Numbered from the stretch's first letter, positions 7,740 to 15,203 are shown. The stretch is 16,600 nucleotides of DNA from JBGPHT01 sp041484525 (GCA_041484525.1 JBGPHT010000169.1:1-16600), one strand, 5' to 3'. Numbers and translations: made by a program. The notes: generated from the letters alone by a model not told the origin.

Positions 7740-9037
7740 TGGCGAACCTGGATCGCTCGATCGGCCTGCTCCGCGCCACCGCCATGGTGGTGGGGGTCAT
7801 CATCGGCGCCTCGATCTTCGTGCAGCCGTCGGAGATCAACCGCCACGTGCCCTGGGCCGCGGGCGTGCTACTTGTGTGGATCGCGGCCGGCATCCTCACG
7901 CTGTTCGGCTCGCTGGTCTGCGCCGAGCTCTCCTCGGCCTTGCCGCGCACCGGCGGCGTCTTCGTGTTCCTGAAAGAGACGCTCTCGCCGGCGTGCGGAT
8001 TCCTCTGGGGATGGGCCATGTTCTGGAGCGTGCACTCGGGGATCATCGCGGCCTCGTCGGTGATCTTCGCGCGCTTTGTGGGAGTGTTCGTGCCGCTCGG
8101 CGATACGGGCATCCGCGCCGTCGCCATGGGCGGGATTCTGCTCTTCTCGGCGCTCAACTATGCCGGCGTACGGCAAGGCAGCGCGCTGCAAACGGTGGTG
8201 ACGTGCGCCAAGGTGGTGGCGATCGTGGTCCTACTCGGAATGGTATTCGGATTCGGCCCCGGCGTTGGACCGGCGGAGACGTCACCCGCGCCCGCCGGAC
8301 CGCTCTTTCGCGAGTTCGTCCTGGGAGTCAGCGCGGCGTTGTTCGCTTACGGCGGCTGGCACATGGTGGCCTATTCAGCGGGCGAAACGCGCGATCCGCA
8401 GAGGACCATTCCGCGCGCGCTGCTGATCGGGATGTGCGTAGTGACCGCGTGCTACGTCGCGTTGAACGCCGCCTACTTGCGTCTGCTGCCGATGGCGCGC
8501 GTGGTCTCGTCCACCCGTGTCGCCGCCGACGCCGCCGAAGTGATGGCGGGACCGGCCGGGGCGCGCCTGGTGGCGGCACTGGTAATCCTCTCGGCCACCG
8601 GCGTACTGAACGGCGTCATCCTGGCAGGCCCTCGCATGTATTTCGCCATGGCCGAGGAGAAGCTGGCATTCTCGTGGCTGGGGCGCATCCATCCGCGCTT
8701 TCACACGCCCCATACCGCCACCGTGGCGCAGGCTCTGTGGTCCTGCGTGCTGGTCGCGACCGGAACCTATCGCGCGCTCTACACGCGCGTCGTGTACACG
8801 GAGTGGCTCTTCTTCGCGCTGATGGCCGTGGGGCTTTTCCGCTTGCGGCAGCGGCCCGGCTATAAGCCTGTCTACGCCACCTGGGGCTATCCTGTGGTCC
8901 CGCTGGTGTTCGCGGCCGCGGCGATCCTGGTGGCCGTCGTCCAAATTTTGGCGGACCCGGCGCAGGCAGTCACGGGGCTGTTGATCGTCATGTTAGGATT
9001 GCCTGTCTACTACATTTGGGTCCATGCGCATCGTTGA
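7739..9037 (+). CDS. APC-superfamily amino acid/organic cation permease
   Basis: The 432-aa product has about 12 membrane helices. The first helix carries VVGVIIGASIF, the APC-family unwound segment (usually GSGIF) that binds the substrate amino group and carboxylate. LVCAELSSALPRTGG and FVFLKETLSPACGFLWGW are further APC/LAT-like landmarks, and GGWHMVAYSAGETRDPQRTIPRAL matches the conserved helix 6 to loop region. It probably takes up an amino acid or related compound by proton symport or exchange. GTG start, with 1-nt overlap with the hydratase stop. Its 3' end overlaps the amidohydrolase by 14 nt. Confidence 0.92.
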   Translation: MANLDRSIGLLRATAMVVGVIIGASIFVQPSEINRHVPWAAGVLLVWIAAGILTLFGSLVCAELSSALPRTGGVFVFLKETLSPACGFLWGWAMFWSVHSGIIAASSVIFARFVGVFVPLGDTGIRAVAMGGILLFSALNYAGVRQGSALQTVVTCAKVVAIVVLLGMVFGFGPGVGPAETSPAPAGPLFREFVLGVSAALFAYGGWHMVAYSAGETRDPQRTIPRALLIGMCVVTACYVALNAAYLRLLPMARVVSSTRVAADAAEVMAGPAGARLVAALVILSATGVLNGVILAGPRMYFAMAEEKLAFSWLGRIHPRFHTPHTATVAQALWSCVLVATGTYRALYTRVVYTEWLFFALMAVGLFRLRQRPGYKPVYATWGYPVVPLVFAAAAILVAVVQILADPAQAVTGLLIVMLGLPVYYIWVHAHR

Positions 9038-10004
9038 TTTTCACAACCACTACTACCCACCCGCCTACCTGGACGCGCTGCGCTCCGGTTCGAGCGCCGT
9101 CGAAGTAAGCATCGATCAGGATGGCAATCCCCGCATCTACTATCCGGGCGACTACAACATCGCCGTGCCCGGCCACCGGGACATCGATTACCGCGAGCAG
9201 GTGTTGATCGAGCATGGCGTGGATACGCAGGTCCTCACTTTGACGACACCCGGTACGCACGTGGAGACACCGGCCACGGCGGCGAAGTTCGCCTCGCTGG
9301 TGAACGATGCCTTTGCCACGGTGGTTCAAAATAAACACGGCCGCTTCACGGCACTCCCGACTCTGCCGCTGAACGACCCTGCGGCCTCCGCCCGCGAGCT
9401 CGAGCGCGCGTGTCGCGAACTCGGATTCCGCGGCGCCATGTTGTTCAGCAATGTGAACGGCCAGGGTCTCAACGAGAAGCAGTTCTGGCCGATCTACGAA
9501 GTGGCCAACGATTTGGGCGCCGTGCTGTACATCCACCCCACACACCCGCTGGGCGTCGAGGCGATGACCGATTTCTGGCTGATGCCGCTCGTAGGCTTCC
9601 TGATGGACACCACGCTGGCGGCGGCGAAGATCGTGTTCAGCGGCATTCCGGAGCGCTTCCCCAAGATCCAGTGGGTGCTCGGCCATCTCGGCGGCGCGAT
9701 TCCGTATCTGGCCGAGCGTCTCGACCGCGGCTACGAAGCCTTCAGCGAGTGCCGTGAAAATATCCCGCGCCCGCCCAGCTCGTACCTGAAGAACTTCTAC
9801 TACGACACCGTGAATTTCAATCCGCAGGCGATCCACCTCGCGATCCAGTTCGCCGGTGTGGACCGGATTCTCGCCGGCAGCGATTACCCGCACCAGATCG
9901 GCAGCATTCCGAAGATGATCGACAGCATCCGCGCTCTCGATCTGAGCGAAGAGGACAAATCCAAGATCTACGGTGGAAACGCGGCCCGCCTCCTATTTCG
10001 GTGA
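9024..10004 (+). CDS. Amidohydrolase family 2 protein (ACMSD-like decarboxylase/hydrolase)
   Basis: The 326-aa TIM-barrel metalloenzyme resembles 2-amino-3-carboxymuconate semialdehyde decarboxylase and related non-oxidative decarboxylases. Ligands visible are His7 and His9 in DFHNHYYPP, His171 in LYIHPTHPLG, His221 in VLGHLGG and Asp287 in ILAGSDYPHQ, the ACMSD-type order. Likely a zinc-dependent carboxylate-removing or ring-opening step in aromatic or related breakdown; the substrate is inferred only by family. The ATG lies within the transporter gene (14-nt overlap). The last codons and the TGA are the beginning of a 40-bp inverted repeat. Confidence 0.92.
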   Translation: MRIVDFHNHYYPPAYLDALRSGSSAVEVSIDQDGNPRIYYPGDYNIAVPGHRDIDYREQVLIEHGVDTQVLTLTTPGTHVETPATAAKFASLVNDAFATVVQNKHGRFTALPTLPLNDPAASARELERACRELGFRGAMLFSNVNGQGLNEKQFWPIYEVANDLGAVLYIHPTHPLGVEAMTDFWLMPLVGFLMDTTLAAAKIVFSGIPERFPKIQWVLGHLGGAIPYLAERLDRGYEAFSECRENIPRPPSSYLKNFYYDTVNFNPQAIHLAIQFAGVDRILAGSDYPHQIGSIPKMIDSIRALDLSEEDKSKIYGGNAARLLFR

Positions 10005-10102
10005 CAGGCTACACAACCTCGAAATTCGAGCCGGCACAGCAGCGCCAGTTCAACACTTTGCTGCTCGAATTTCGAGGTTGTGTAGCCTGTCACCGAAATA
10101 GG
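9992..10102. repeat. Perfect 40-bp inverted repeat with 31-nt loop
   Basis: The left arm 9992-10031 and right arm 10063-10102 are exact reverse complements, and the loop is 10032-10062. The left arm contains the last codons and TGA of the amidohydrolase. Each arm also contains a near-palindromic CTCGAAATTCGAG segment that could fold on itself. In RNA the arms would form a very stable stem at the 3' end of the four-gene run. No T-tract follows either arm, so it is not a classical intrinsic terminator. The -10 of the downstream cupin begins 3 nt past the right arm. Confidence 0.97.
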
Positions 10103-10104
10103 CC

Positions 10105-10113
10105 TGATAGAAT
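10105..10113 (+). promoter_or_regulatory. Extended -10 promoter element for the cupin gene
   Basis: TGA-TAGAAT lies 14 nt before the ATG at 10128. A weak CTGTCA (10087-10092), 15 nt upstream, could act as -35 and falls inside the right arm of the inverted repeat, so hairpin extrusion or any protein bound there could affect this promoter. Confidence 0.45.
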
Positions 10114-10127
10114 TACTTTTCACTCGC

Positions 10128-10577
10128 ATGACTATTGCCGACCTTTCTCAAATCGCCGGCCGCACGTATCCGGCGCGTCGCAGGACGCAGAACCTGGTGG
10201 GCGGCGCCAGCCCCATCCAGGCCACCAACTTTTCCATGGGCCATGTCACCCTCGAACCCAACGGCGGCCAGGTGCCGTGGCATAACCAGGAGCAGGAAGA
10301 GATCTACTTCATCATCGAAGGCGACGGCGAAATGTGCCTGGGCGAAGAGCGGATCGCCGTTCGCACCGGACAAGCCGTCTACATCCCGCACCGCGTCTTT
10401 CACCAGTTGACCAACACCGGCAGCACGCCCATGCGGATGATGTACTGCTATGGCCCCGCCGGCGATGTCGCCCACTGGCGGCAGGAGCTGGACGGGACAC
10501 TGCCGCGGGCCGGTGTCGACGTGCCGCCTCTACCCGCAGGCGCCCATCCTCAGTGCACCGAGAAACCGAAGAGCTAG
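10128..10577 (+). CDS. Single-domain cupin protein
   Basis: The 149-aa product has cupin motif 1 as PWHNQEQEEIYFIIEGDGEM (50-69) and motif 2 as GQAVYIPHRVFHQLTNTG (81-98). Candidate metal ligands are His52, one of the Glu residues at 55-58, and His92; the second His of the canonical HxH is replaced by Gln. Such proteins are isomerases, dioxygenases, decarboxylases or sensors; none can be singled out. It lies 3 nt ahead of the oxidoreductase gene and is probably cotranscribed with it, separate from the upstream run because of its own promoter and the intervening inverted repeat. Confidence 0.88.
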   Translation: MTIADLSQIAGRTYPARRRTQNLVGGASPIQATNFSMGHVTLEPNGGQVPWHNQEQEEIYFIIEGDGEMCLGEERIAVRTGQAVYIPHRVFHQLTNTGSTPMRMMYCYGPAGDVAHWRQELDGTLPRAGVDVPPLPAGAHPQCTEKPKS

Positions 10578-10580
10578 CCC

Positions 10581-11744
10581 ATGAGCGCGAAAAGTATTCA
10601 TTCCGTCGGGATCATCATGAACGGCGTCACCGGCCGCATGGGGCTCAACCAGCACCTGCGGCGGTCGCTCTACGCCATCATGCAACAGGGCGGCGTCAAG
10701 TTGAGCGATAGCGAGTCCATCATGCCGCGCCCGCTGCTCGTGGGCCGCAACGCGGCCAAGCTGGAGGCCATCTCCGCCGAATGTGGAGGCCTACCCTGGA
10801 CCACCGATCTCGAATCCGCCCTGGCCAACTCCGAATACTCCGTCTACTTCGACGCCCAGACCACCGACCGGCGCGCGCCCGCCGTGCGCCTGGCCATCGC
10901 CGCCGGCAAGCACATCTATTGTGAGAAGCCGATCTCGGATAGCCTGGAAGTCGCGCTCGACCTCTACCGCCTGGCGCGCGCGGCCGGAGTCAAGCACGGC
11001 GTGGTGCAGGACAAGCTCTGGCTGCCCGGATTGATGAAGCTGAAAACCCTGATGGATCTCGGCTTCTTCGGCCGCATCCTTTCGGTACGCGGCGAATTTG
11101 GCTACTGGGTTTTCGAGGGCGACACGGTTCCCGCGCAGCGTCCCTCCTGGAACTATCGCAAGGAGGACGGCGGCGGCATCATCATCGACATGCTGTGCCA
11201 CTGGCGCTATGTGCTCGACAACCTTTTTGGAAACGTGAAGGCCGTGTCGTGCCTGGGCGCCACTCACATCCCGCGGCGCTGGAACGAATCCGGCCAGCCT
11301 TACGATTGCACCGCCGACGATTCCGCCTACGCCACCTTCGAGCTCGAGGGCGGCACCATCGCGCACTTCAACTCCTCCTGGTGCGTGCGCGTGCGGCGCG
11401 ACGATCTGCTGACCGTTCAGGTGGACGGCACCAAGGGCACCGCCATCGCCGGCCTGCGCCACTGCTGGACGCAGCACTACGGCTCCACGCCGCGTCCCGT
11501 GTGGAACCCTGATGTCGATAGCCCGCTCAACTATTTCGACGGCTGGCAGAAGGTGCCGGAACAGGACACCTTCGACAACGCCTTCAAGCGGCAGTGGGAG
11601 CTCTTCCTCCGCCACGTGGTGAAGGACGAGCCGTTCCGCTGGGGTCTGATCGAGGGCGCCAAAGGCGTACAGCTCGCGGAAAAGGGCATCGAGTCCTGGC
11701 GGAATCGCTGCTGGGTGGACGTCCCCGACCTTACTGCCGATTGA
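10581..11744 (+). CDS. Gfo/Idh/MocA family NAD(P)-dependent oxidoreductase
   Basis: The 387-aa product has an N-terminal Rossmann fold beginning GIIMNGVTGRMG (10-21), a DapB-like variant of the nucleotide-binding loop, and the family EKP motif at 115-117 (IYCEKPISD), whose Lys contacts cofactor and substrate. The C-terminal alpha/beta domain carries DGGGIIIDMLCHWRYVLD, matching the family GG.l.D.g.H..d segment with its substrate-site His. Family members oxidise or reduce hydroxyl groups of sugars, inositols and sugar acids. The 3' end overlaps convergent larB by 14 nt. Confidence 0.9.
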   Translation: MSAKSIHSVGIIMNGVTGRMGLNQHLRRSLYAIMQQGGVKLSDSESIMPRPLLVGRNAAKLEAISAECGGLPWTTDLESALANSEYSVYFDAQTTDRRAPAVRLAIAAGKHIYCEKPISDSLEVALDLYRLARAAGVKHGVVQDKLWLPGLMKLKTLMDLGFFGRILSVRGEFGYWVFEGDTVPAQRPSWNYRKEDGGGIIIDMLCHWRYVLDNLFGNVKAVSCLGATHIPRRWNESGQPYDCTADDSAYATFELEGGTIAHFNSSWCVRVRRDDLLTVQVDGTKGTAIAGLRHCWTQHYGSTPRPVWNPDVDSPLNYFDGWQKVPEQDTFDNAFKRQWELFLRHVVKDEPFRWGLIEGAKGVQLAEKGIESWRNRCWVDVPDLTAD

Positions 11745-12477
11745 TCAGGCTGGCGACGTACCCCGCGCCGAACCCGTTGTCGATGTTCACCACGGTTACG
11801 TTGCTGGCGCAGCTATTCAGCATCCCGAGCAGCGCCGCCAGTCCGTTAAAACTGGCGCCATACCCGACGCTGGTGGGCACCGCAATCACCGGGCAGGACA
11901 CCAGTCCGCCGATGGCGCTCGGCAGCGCGCCCTCCATCCCCGCGCAGACCACGATCACGCGCGCCTGGCAGAGACGTTCGCGATAGTGCATCAGCCGGTG
12001 AATGCCGGCCACGCCGATATCGTTGATCGTGTCCACCTCGTTGCCCATCACCTCGCCGGTGAGCTGCGCCTCTTCGGCTACCGGCATGTCGCTCGTGCCG
12101 GCGCAGACCACCGCGATCTTGCCTTTGCCGTTCAACGTACGATCGCGCCAGAACCGCACCACACCCGAGAGGGGAAAATACTCGGCGTCCGGCAGATTGC
12201 CCGTCACCATGGCGGCACACTCCCGGTCGGCGCGCGTAATCAGGACATTGGGCGAATGTTCCAAAAGCCGCTCCGCGATCGCCACCACTTGCTCCGGCGT
12301 CTTGCCTTTGGCGAAGACCACCTCCGGCATGCCGTGGCGCAGCGCGCGATGGTGATCCAATTTGGCGAATCCCAGGTCCTCGAACGGCATGTGCCGCATG
12401 CGCTCGATGGCGTGGTCGATGCCGACAGCGCCCGTGCGCACCTGCTCGAACAATATCCGGAGCTGGTCCTCGCCCAT
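11731..12477 (-). CDS. larB: LarB, pyridinium-3,5-biscarboxylic acid mononucleotide synthase
   Basis: LarB carboxylates and hydrolyses nicotinic acid adenine dinucleotide, the first step to the nickel-pincer nucleotide cofactor of lactate racemase and related LarA enzymes. The 248-aa length is typical. The C-terminal PurE-like domain shows VVCAGTSDMPVAEEA, DIGVAGIHRL, VVCAGMEGALPSAIGGL, PVIAVPTSVGYGASF and, at its end, LNSCASNVTVVNIDNGFGAG. Cys223 there is at the place I recall for the catalytic Cys221 of Lactobacillus plantarum LarB. The N-terminal part includes HHRALRHGMPEVVFAKGKT. No larC, larE or larA lies in this window, so it is an orphan here. Convergent with the oxidoreductase. Confidence 0.95.
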   Translation of the reverse strand: MGEDQLRILFEQVRTGAVGIDHAIERMRHMPFEDLGFAKLDHHRALRHGMPEVVFAKGKTPEQVVAIAERLLEHSPNVLITRADRECAAMVTGNLPDAEYFPLSGVVRFWRDRTLNGKGKIAVVCAGTSDMPVAEEAQLTGEVMGNEVDTINDIGVAGIHRLMHYRERLCQARVIVVCAGMEGALPSAIGGLVSCPVIAVPTSVGYGASFNGLAALLGMLNSCASNVTVVNIDNGFGAGYVASLINRQ

Positions 12478-12483
12478 GAGGCC

Positions 12484-12492
12484 AGAATATCA
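12484..12492 (-). promoter_or_regulatory. Extended -10 element, leaderless type, for larB
   Basis: Read on the minus strand, TGA-TATTCT ends 6 nt before the larB ATG at 12477. No ribosome binding site is present, so the transcript probably begins at or very near the start codon. Confidence 0.5.
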
Positions 12493-12618
12493 GACACTCT
12501 AGCGGTCTCTACGGCATATCTCGAGTGTCCCGGACCAAAGTACCATGTAGGTTCTACGAATGTTTTAGACCATTTAGTCTATTGAAGGCCACCTCCAACT
12601 CTCGCATTATGAGATGCG

Positions 12619-13020
12619 ATGAATAACAGTACGCACAACATAAGTGCGATTTTCGGAGGCATGTCGGACCGGAGGAACACCAGCCGGTTCCCCGTCAATG
12701 AGGAATTGACTTACCGCGTCTTCCAGTCGAAGGCTGTGGTCCAGACCGGTATCGGGAGGACAATCAACATTGGCAGCGGCGGACTGCTCTTCTCCACAGA
12801 GGAGAAGTTGCAGATGGGCCGCACGGTGGAGATTTCCGTGAACTGGCCGGCGCGCCTGGACGGAACGTGTGCTCTGAAATTTGTCGCTACCGGCCGTGTC
12901 GTCCGATCGGAAGACGATCGTGCCGCTGTACAGATCCAGCGTTACGAGTTTCGCACCCGCAGGGAGGGCGCCGCTATCCCAGCGAACGCTACCCCGGTGT
13001 CGGTCTCCGCTACCGAGTAA
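12619..13020 (+). CDS. PilZ-domain protein (putative c-di-GMP receptor)
   Basis: The 133-aa product is a stand-alone PilZ domain. It has the N-terminal arginine motif SDRRNTSRFPV (Arg18, Arg19, Arg23) and the NIGSGG (50-55) form of the D/N-x-S-x-x-G motif, the two elements that bind cyclic di-GMP, followed by GRVVRSEDDRAAVQI typical of the barrel's end. It may tie second-messenger level to motility, adhesion or exopolysaccharide. The ATG at 12619 has only a weak ribosome binding site; Met15 (12661) has GGAGG only 1 nt away, too close. The 141-bp gap to larB holds divergent promoters and a small TAGAC-N6-GTCTA inverted repeat (12566-12581). Confidence 0.88.
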   Translation: MNNSTHNISAIFGGMSDRRNTSRFPVNEELTYRVFQSKAVVQTGIGRTINIGSGGLLFSTEEKLQMGRTVEISVNWPARLDGTCALKFVATGRVVRSEDDRAAVQIQRYEFRTRREGAAIPANATPVSVSATE

Positions 13021-13025
13021 CCCAT

Positions 13026-13388
13026 TCACTCGTCGCGGTGGACGGTCGCCATCGAGAACGCGGGAACGCAAACCGCGATATACTCCGCGCCATCTGCTTG
13101 GGGTGTACTGTATCGTACCCATTCGCCGCGGTGGGCGACGACGGCCTGACCGGCGCGCACGTCCAGCGTGCCGCCGCGATGTTCCACCCGCAACATCCCC
13201 CGCAGCACAATCGTGTACTCGTCGAACTCGGGAGTCTGCCCCGGTTCCTGCCATCCATCCGGACTGCGCATGCGCGCCACGCTGACGTTTTCGGTGGCGG
13301 AATTCACCCGTCCGATGAATTCGTCGATCGATTTCGGCTTGTTTCCCGCAGCCTCTACGCGCGTTGGCGAGTCTATTAGTGTGGGCAC
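13026..13388 (-). CDS. Cupin-domain protein
   Basis: The roughly 120-aa product has a cupin core: PEFDEYTIVLRGMLRVEH (motif 1, with the usual HxH absent but an Asp-Glu pair) and LDVRAGQAVVAHRGEWVRYS (motif 2). The pattern resembles EutQ-like or ligand-binding cupins more than iron dioxygenases. I chose GTG 13388 because GGGAGGA lies about 9 nt upstream; a TTG at 13406 would place that ribosome binding site inside the gene. The 3' end faces the PilZ gene with a 5-nt gap. Substrate unknown. Confidence 0.82.
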   Translation of the reverse strand: MPTLIDSPTRVEAAGNKPKSIDEFIGRVNSATENVSVARMRSPDGWQEPGQTPEFDEYTIVLRGMLRVEHRGGTLDVRAGQAVVAHRGEWVRYSTPQADGAEYIAVCVPAFSMATVHRDE

Positions 13389-13444
13389 CTTGCGTGTTCC
13401 TCCCAAGAGCGAATCTTAACAGGTACCGTCCCCCGGAATCGGAC

Positions 13445-13474
13445 TTGCGGTTAGGTTCCGGGCATCGGTATACT
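13445..13474 (+). promoter_or_regulatory. Sigma70-like promoter for the 88-aa gene
   Basis: TTGCGG (13445-13450) is separated by 18 nt from TATACT (13469-13474). The predicted start leaves a leader of about 15 nt before the ATG at 13496. The region also serves the divergent cupin gene. Confidence 0.5.
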
Positions 13475-13495
13475 GGCATTTTCGCTGAGACGTTT

Positions 13496-13762
13496 ATGAC
13501 GGCGAGAGACGAATTCGACCCTTTGGCGCCCCAACGGGAGGCGGCGTTCTTTTACGGTCTCTTCCTCCGTGGGCACGATATCGAAACGCTCCGGGAGGAC
13601 ATCGATGTACCCCGGTCCATGCTCGAGAAGTGGATGAAGGCCCACGACTTCGAGTACTCCTTCCGGGAGAACCTCCAGCGCGTGTACACCTACCGCAAAC
13701 AAGTGCTCGCGATATTCGACGGCTTGGTTTCGAACGAACAGCTACGCATGCGGTTGCAATAG
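13496..13762 (+). CDS. 88-aa protein of unknown function with HTH-like segment
   Basis: The product is small, charged and helical. Residues 26-51 (GHDIETLREDIDVPRSMLEKWM and on) look like a helix-turn-helix, reminiscent of transposase or CENP-B-type HTHs, in which a hydrophobic pattern is broken by a D-V-P-R turn. A second helical part, VYTYRKQVLAIFDGLVSNEQLR, follows. I do not recognise the family. The ATG at 13496 follows a good promoter; an open frame back to 13364 passes through that promoter and is rejected. It may be a small DNA-binding regulator, by inference. Confidence 0.65.
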   Translation: MTARDEFDPLAPQREAAFFYGLFLRGHDIETLREDIDVPRSMLEKWMKAHDFEYSFRENLQRVYTYRKQVLAIFDGLVSNEQLRMRLQ

Positions 13763-13770
13763 CCGCGATT

Positions 13771-14582
13771 TTACCGCCGCCGGCGCAGCGCCATCAGCGC
13801 CAGCCCGCCCGAAGCCAGAATCCAGAAAGTGCCGGGCTCGGGAAGCGCCGTACCCTCAAGCACCGGAGCCCCGGCGTCGAGCACGGGCACGATGCTGGTG
13901 CTGCCGTCCGGGTTCAGCGTGAAGATTCCGGAGTTGATGGGCGGATCGAGAGCCCCGGTCCCTTTTCGCTGGCAGACCAGAACGCCGGATCGGGGCTATA
14001 GAGGCCATTCGGCTGGCCCGGAACAGTCGAGCGGTTGACCGACAGCGCAAACTCCGCCATCGCATGCGGAGTGCTGGAATTCGGGCTCAGCCCAAATCCG
14101 ATCGCCGCCTGGAAATTCGCCAGCGATAAATCGGGGTCCCCCGGTAGCAATAGAGTCCACGGCGCGCTGCTCAAATCGAGTGCCCCGTTCACCACACCGG
14201 AAGACTGTCCCACCGGCTTCTCGTAAACCTGAAAATTACCGAAGCCCGGCAGGATGTGCACCGCATAATCGTCGAGCCCGACCTCAAAAAACACATCGAA
14301 GAAGGACGCCTGGCTGGCGCCGCCAAGGTAGTCGTACATCAGATACAGCGTGTTGCTCCCCTGCCCGCCCTGCTCTGCGTACAACCACGCATTGCCGCTA
14401 ATCCCCGATGGAGCGAAGAACGTCTTCGCCACATTGGGGCTGCCCCACTCCGGGCTGTCGCTGGTGGACCCTGGGTTGCCGTTGAATAGTCCGTCGACAC
14501 AATGTCCGCCGCAGGTGCCGGCGAAACCACTGGGGACGGTCAAACATGCCGCCACCACAGCCAGAAGAACCTTGGATTTCAT
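13771..14582 (-). pseudogene. PEP-CTERM exported protein with one -1 type frameshift
   Basis: The 5' reading frame (14582 down to 13914) gives a Sec signal peptide (MKSKVLLAVVAACLTVPSGFAG) and a secreted glycine/serine/aromatic-rich domain, then ends in an unrelated tail (LSIRPSTPESSR). A second frame, open from about 13994 to the TAA at 13771, carries INSGIFTLNPDGSTSIVPVL and ends in LPEPGT, a 14-residue hydrophobic helix and RRRR, a complete PEP-CTERM sorting signal for exosortase processing. Adding one G to the GGGG run at 13956-13953 joins the two into about 270 aa. It is either a true mutation, a base-calling error or, less likely, programmed slippage. A GGAGAGGGGA ribosome binding site precedes the ATG. 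Confidence 0.85.
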
Positions 14583-14634
14583 GAGACAAATCCCCTCTCC
14601 GTCGGGGATGTCCCCAGTCTAAACGTCCGAATCA

Positions 14635-14663
14635 GTACTAATCAACGAGTGAAGTATTAGTAC
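14635..14663. repeat. Short inverted repeat in the gap upstream of the PEP-CTERM gene
   Basis: GTACTAAT and ATTAGTAC are perfect 8-bp arms around a 13-nt spacer in an AT-richer stretch. It lies between the stop of the Uma2-like gene and the start of the PEP-CTERM gene, so it could be an operator for the latter or a weak transcript-end stem. No T-run follows on the minus strand. Confidence 0.5.
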
Positions 14664-14678
14664 GCTTAGAGGGAAGGG

Positions 14679-15203
14679 CTACTCAGCCGGTTCGTAGAGC
14701 TCTTCGAAGAGCGGCGCGAAGTCCAAGTCGCCTGTCAGGCCGGTATGCAGAATGGGCACAGAGACCCTCTGGATTCCGGATGACCCCAGTTCGAATACCT
14801 TCTTTCCGTAGGGATCGACGATCCAGATATTGGGAATGCCTGCCTGCTGATAATCGGCGAACTTCTCGATCATGTCGCCAGCCAAATCGTGAGGCGAGAG
14901 AACTTCGATCGCGAGATCCGGCTGCTCGAGAATCGACGTGACCGTGTGCGGCAGCGCTTTCACGCAGATGTCAGGAATCCGGTACCGCGGCGCGGCGCTT
15001 ATCCGAATTCTCTGGGCGGTGAACACGCGAAAACGCCGGACCCGTTCCCGCCCTCCCAGGGCATGCGTAATCAGTGCCTGCATTCGGCTATGAAAGTACT
15101 CGCCCACGTGCCGCTCCACGAGGCGGCCGTCGACGTACTCCATGTCCGGCTCGTAGGTGGTGCGCAGATACTCTTCGACGGGAACAGCGGCAGACGCCGG
15201 CAT
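14679..15203 (-). CDS. Uma2-family (DUF820) PD-(D/E)XK nuclease-like protein
   Basis: The 174-aa product shows the family layout: YEPDMEYVDGRLVER near the start, RYRIPDICV, then PDLAIEVLSPHD, in which the Asp and the E-V-L segment form the nuclease-like core, followed by KFADYQQAGIPNIWIVDPYGKKV. These proteins have a restriction-endonuclease fold and occur in many copies in cyanobacteria and acidobacteria; a biological role is not established. Its ATG is 6 nt after the rmuC stop, so the two are probably cotranscribed. Confidence 0.9.
   Translation of the reverse strand: MPASAAVPVEEYLRTTYEPDMEYVDGRLVERHVGEYFHSRMQALITHALGGRERVRRFRVFTAQRIRISAAPRYRIPDICVKALPHTVTSILEQPDLAIEVLSPHDLAGDMIEKFADYQQAGIPNIWIVDPYGKKVFELGSSGIQRVSVPILHTGLTGDLDFAPLFEELYEPAE

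Noticed and set aside
8988..9893. 301-aa minus-strand open frame
   Set aside because: It is an antisense shadow of the amidohydrolase gene, with no ribosome binding site or motif.
9992..10102. Inverted repeat as an amplification chimera or rho-independent terminator
   Set aside because: A fold-back chimera should continue as the reverse complement of upstream DNA beyond 10102, but the sequence changes there and leads into a normal promoter and gene. No T-tract follows, so a standard terminator is also not supported.
12547..12557. GTAG-GTT-CTAC mini-palindrome between larB and the PilZ gene
   Set aside because: Four-bp arms are expected by chance.
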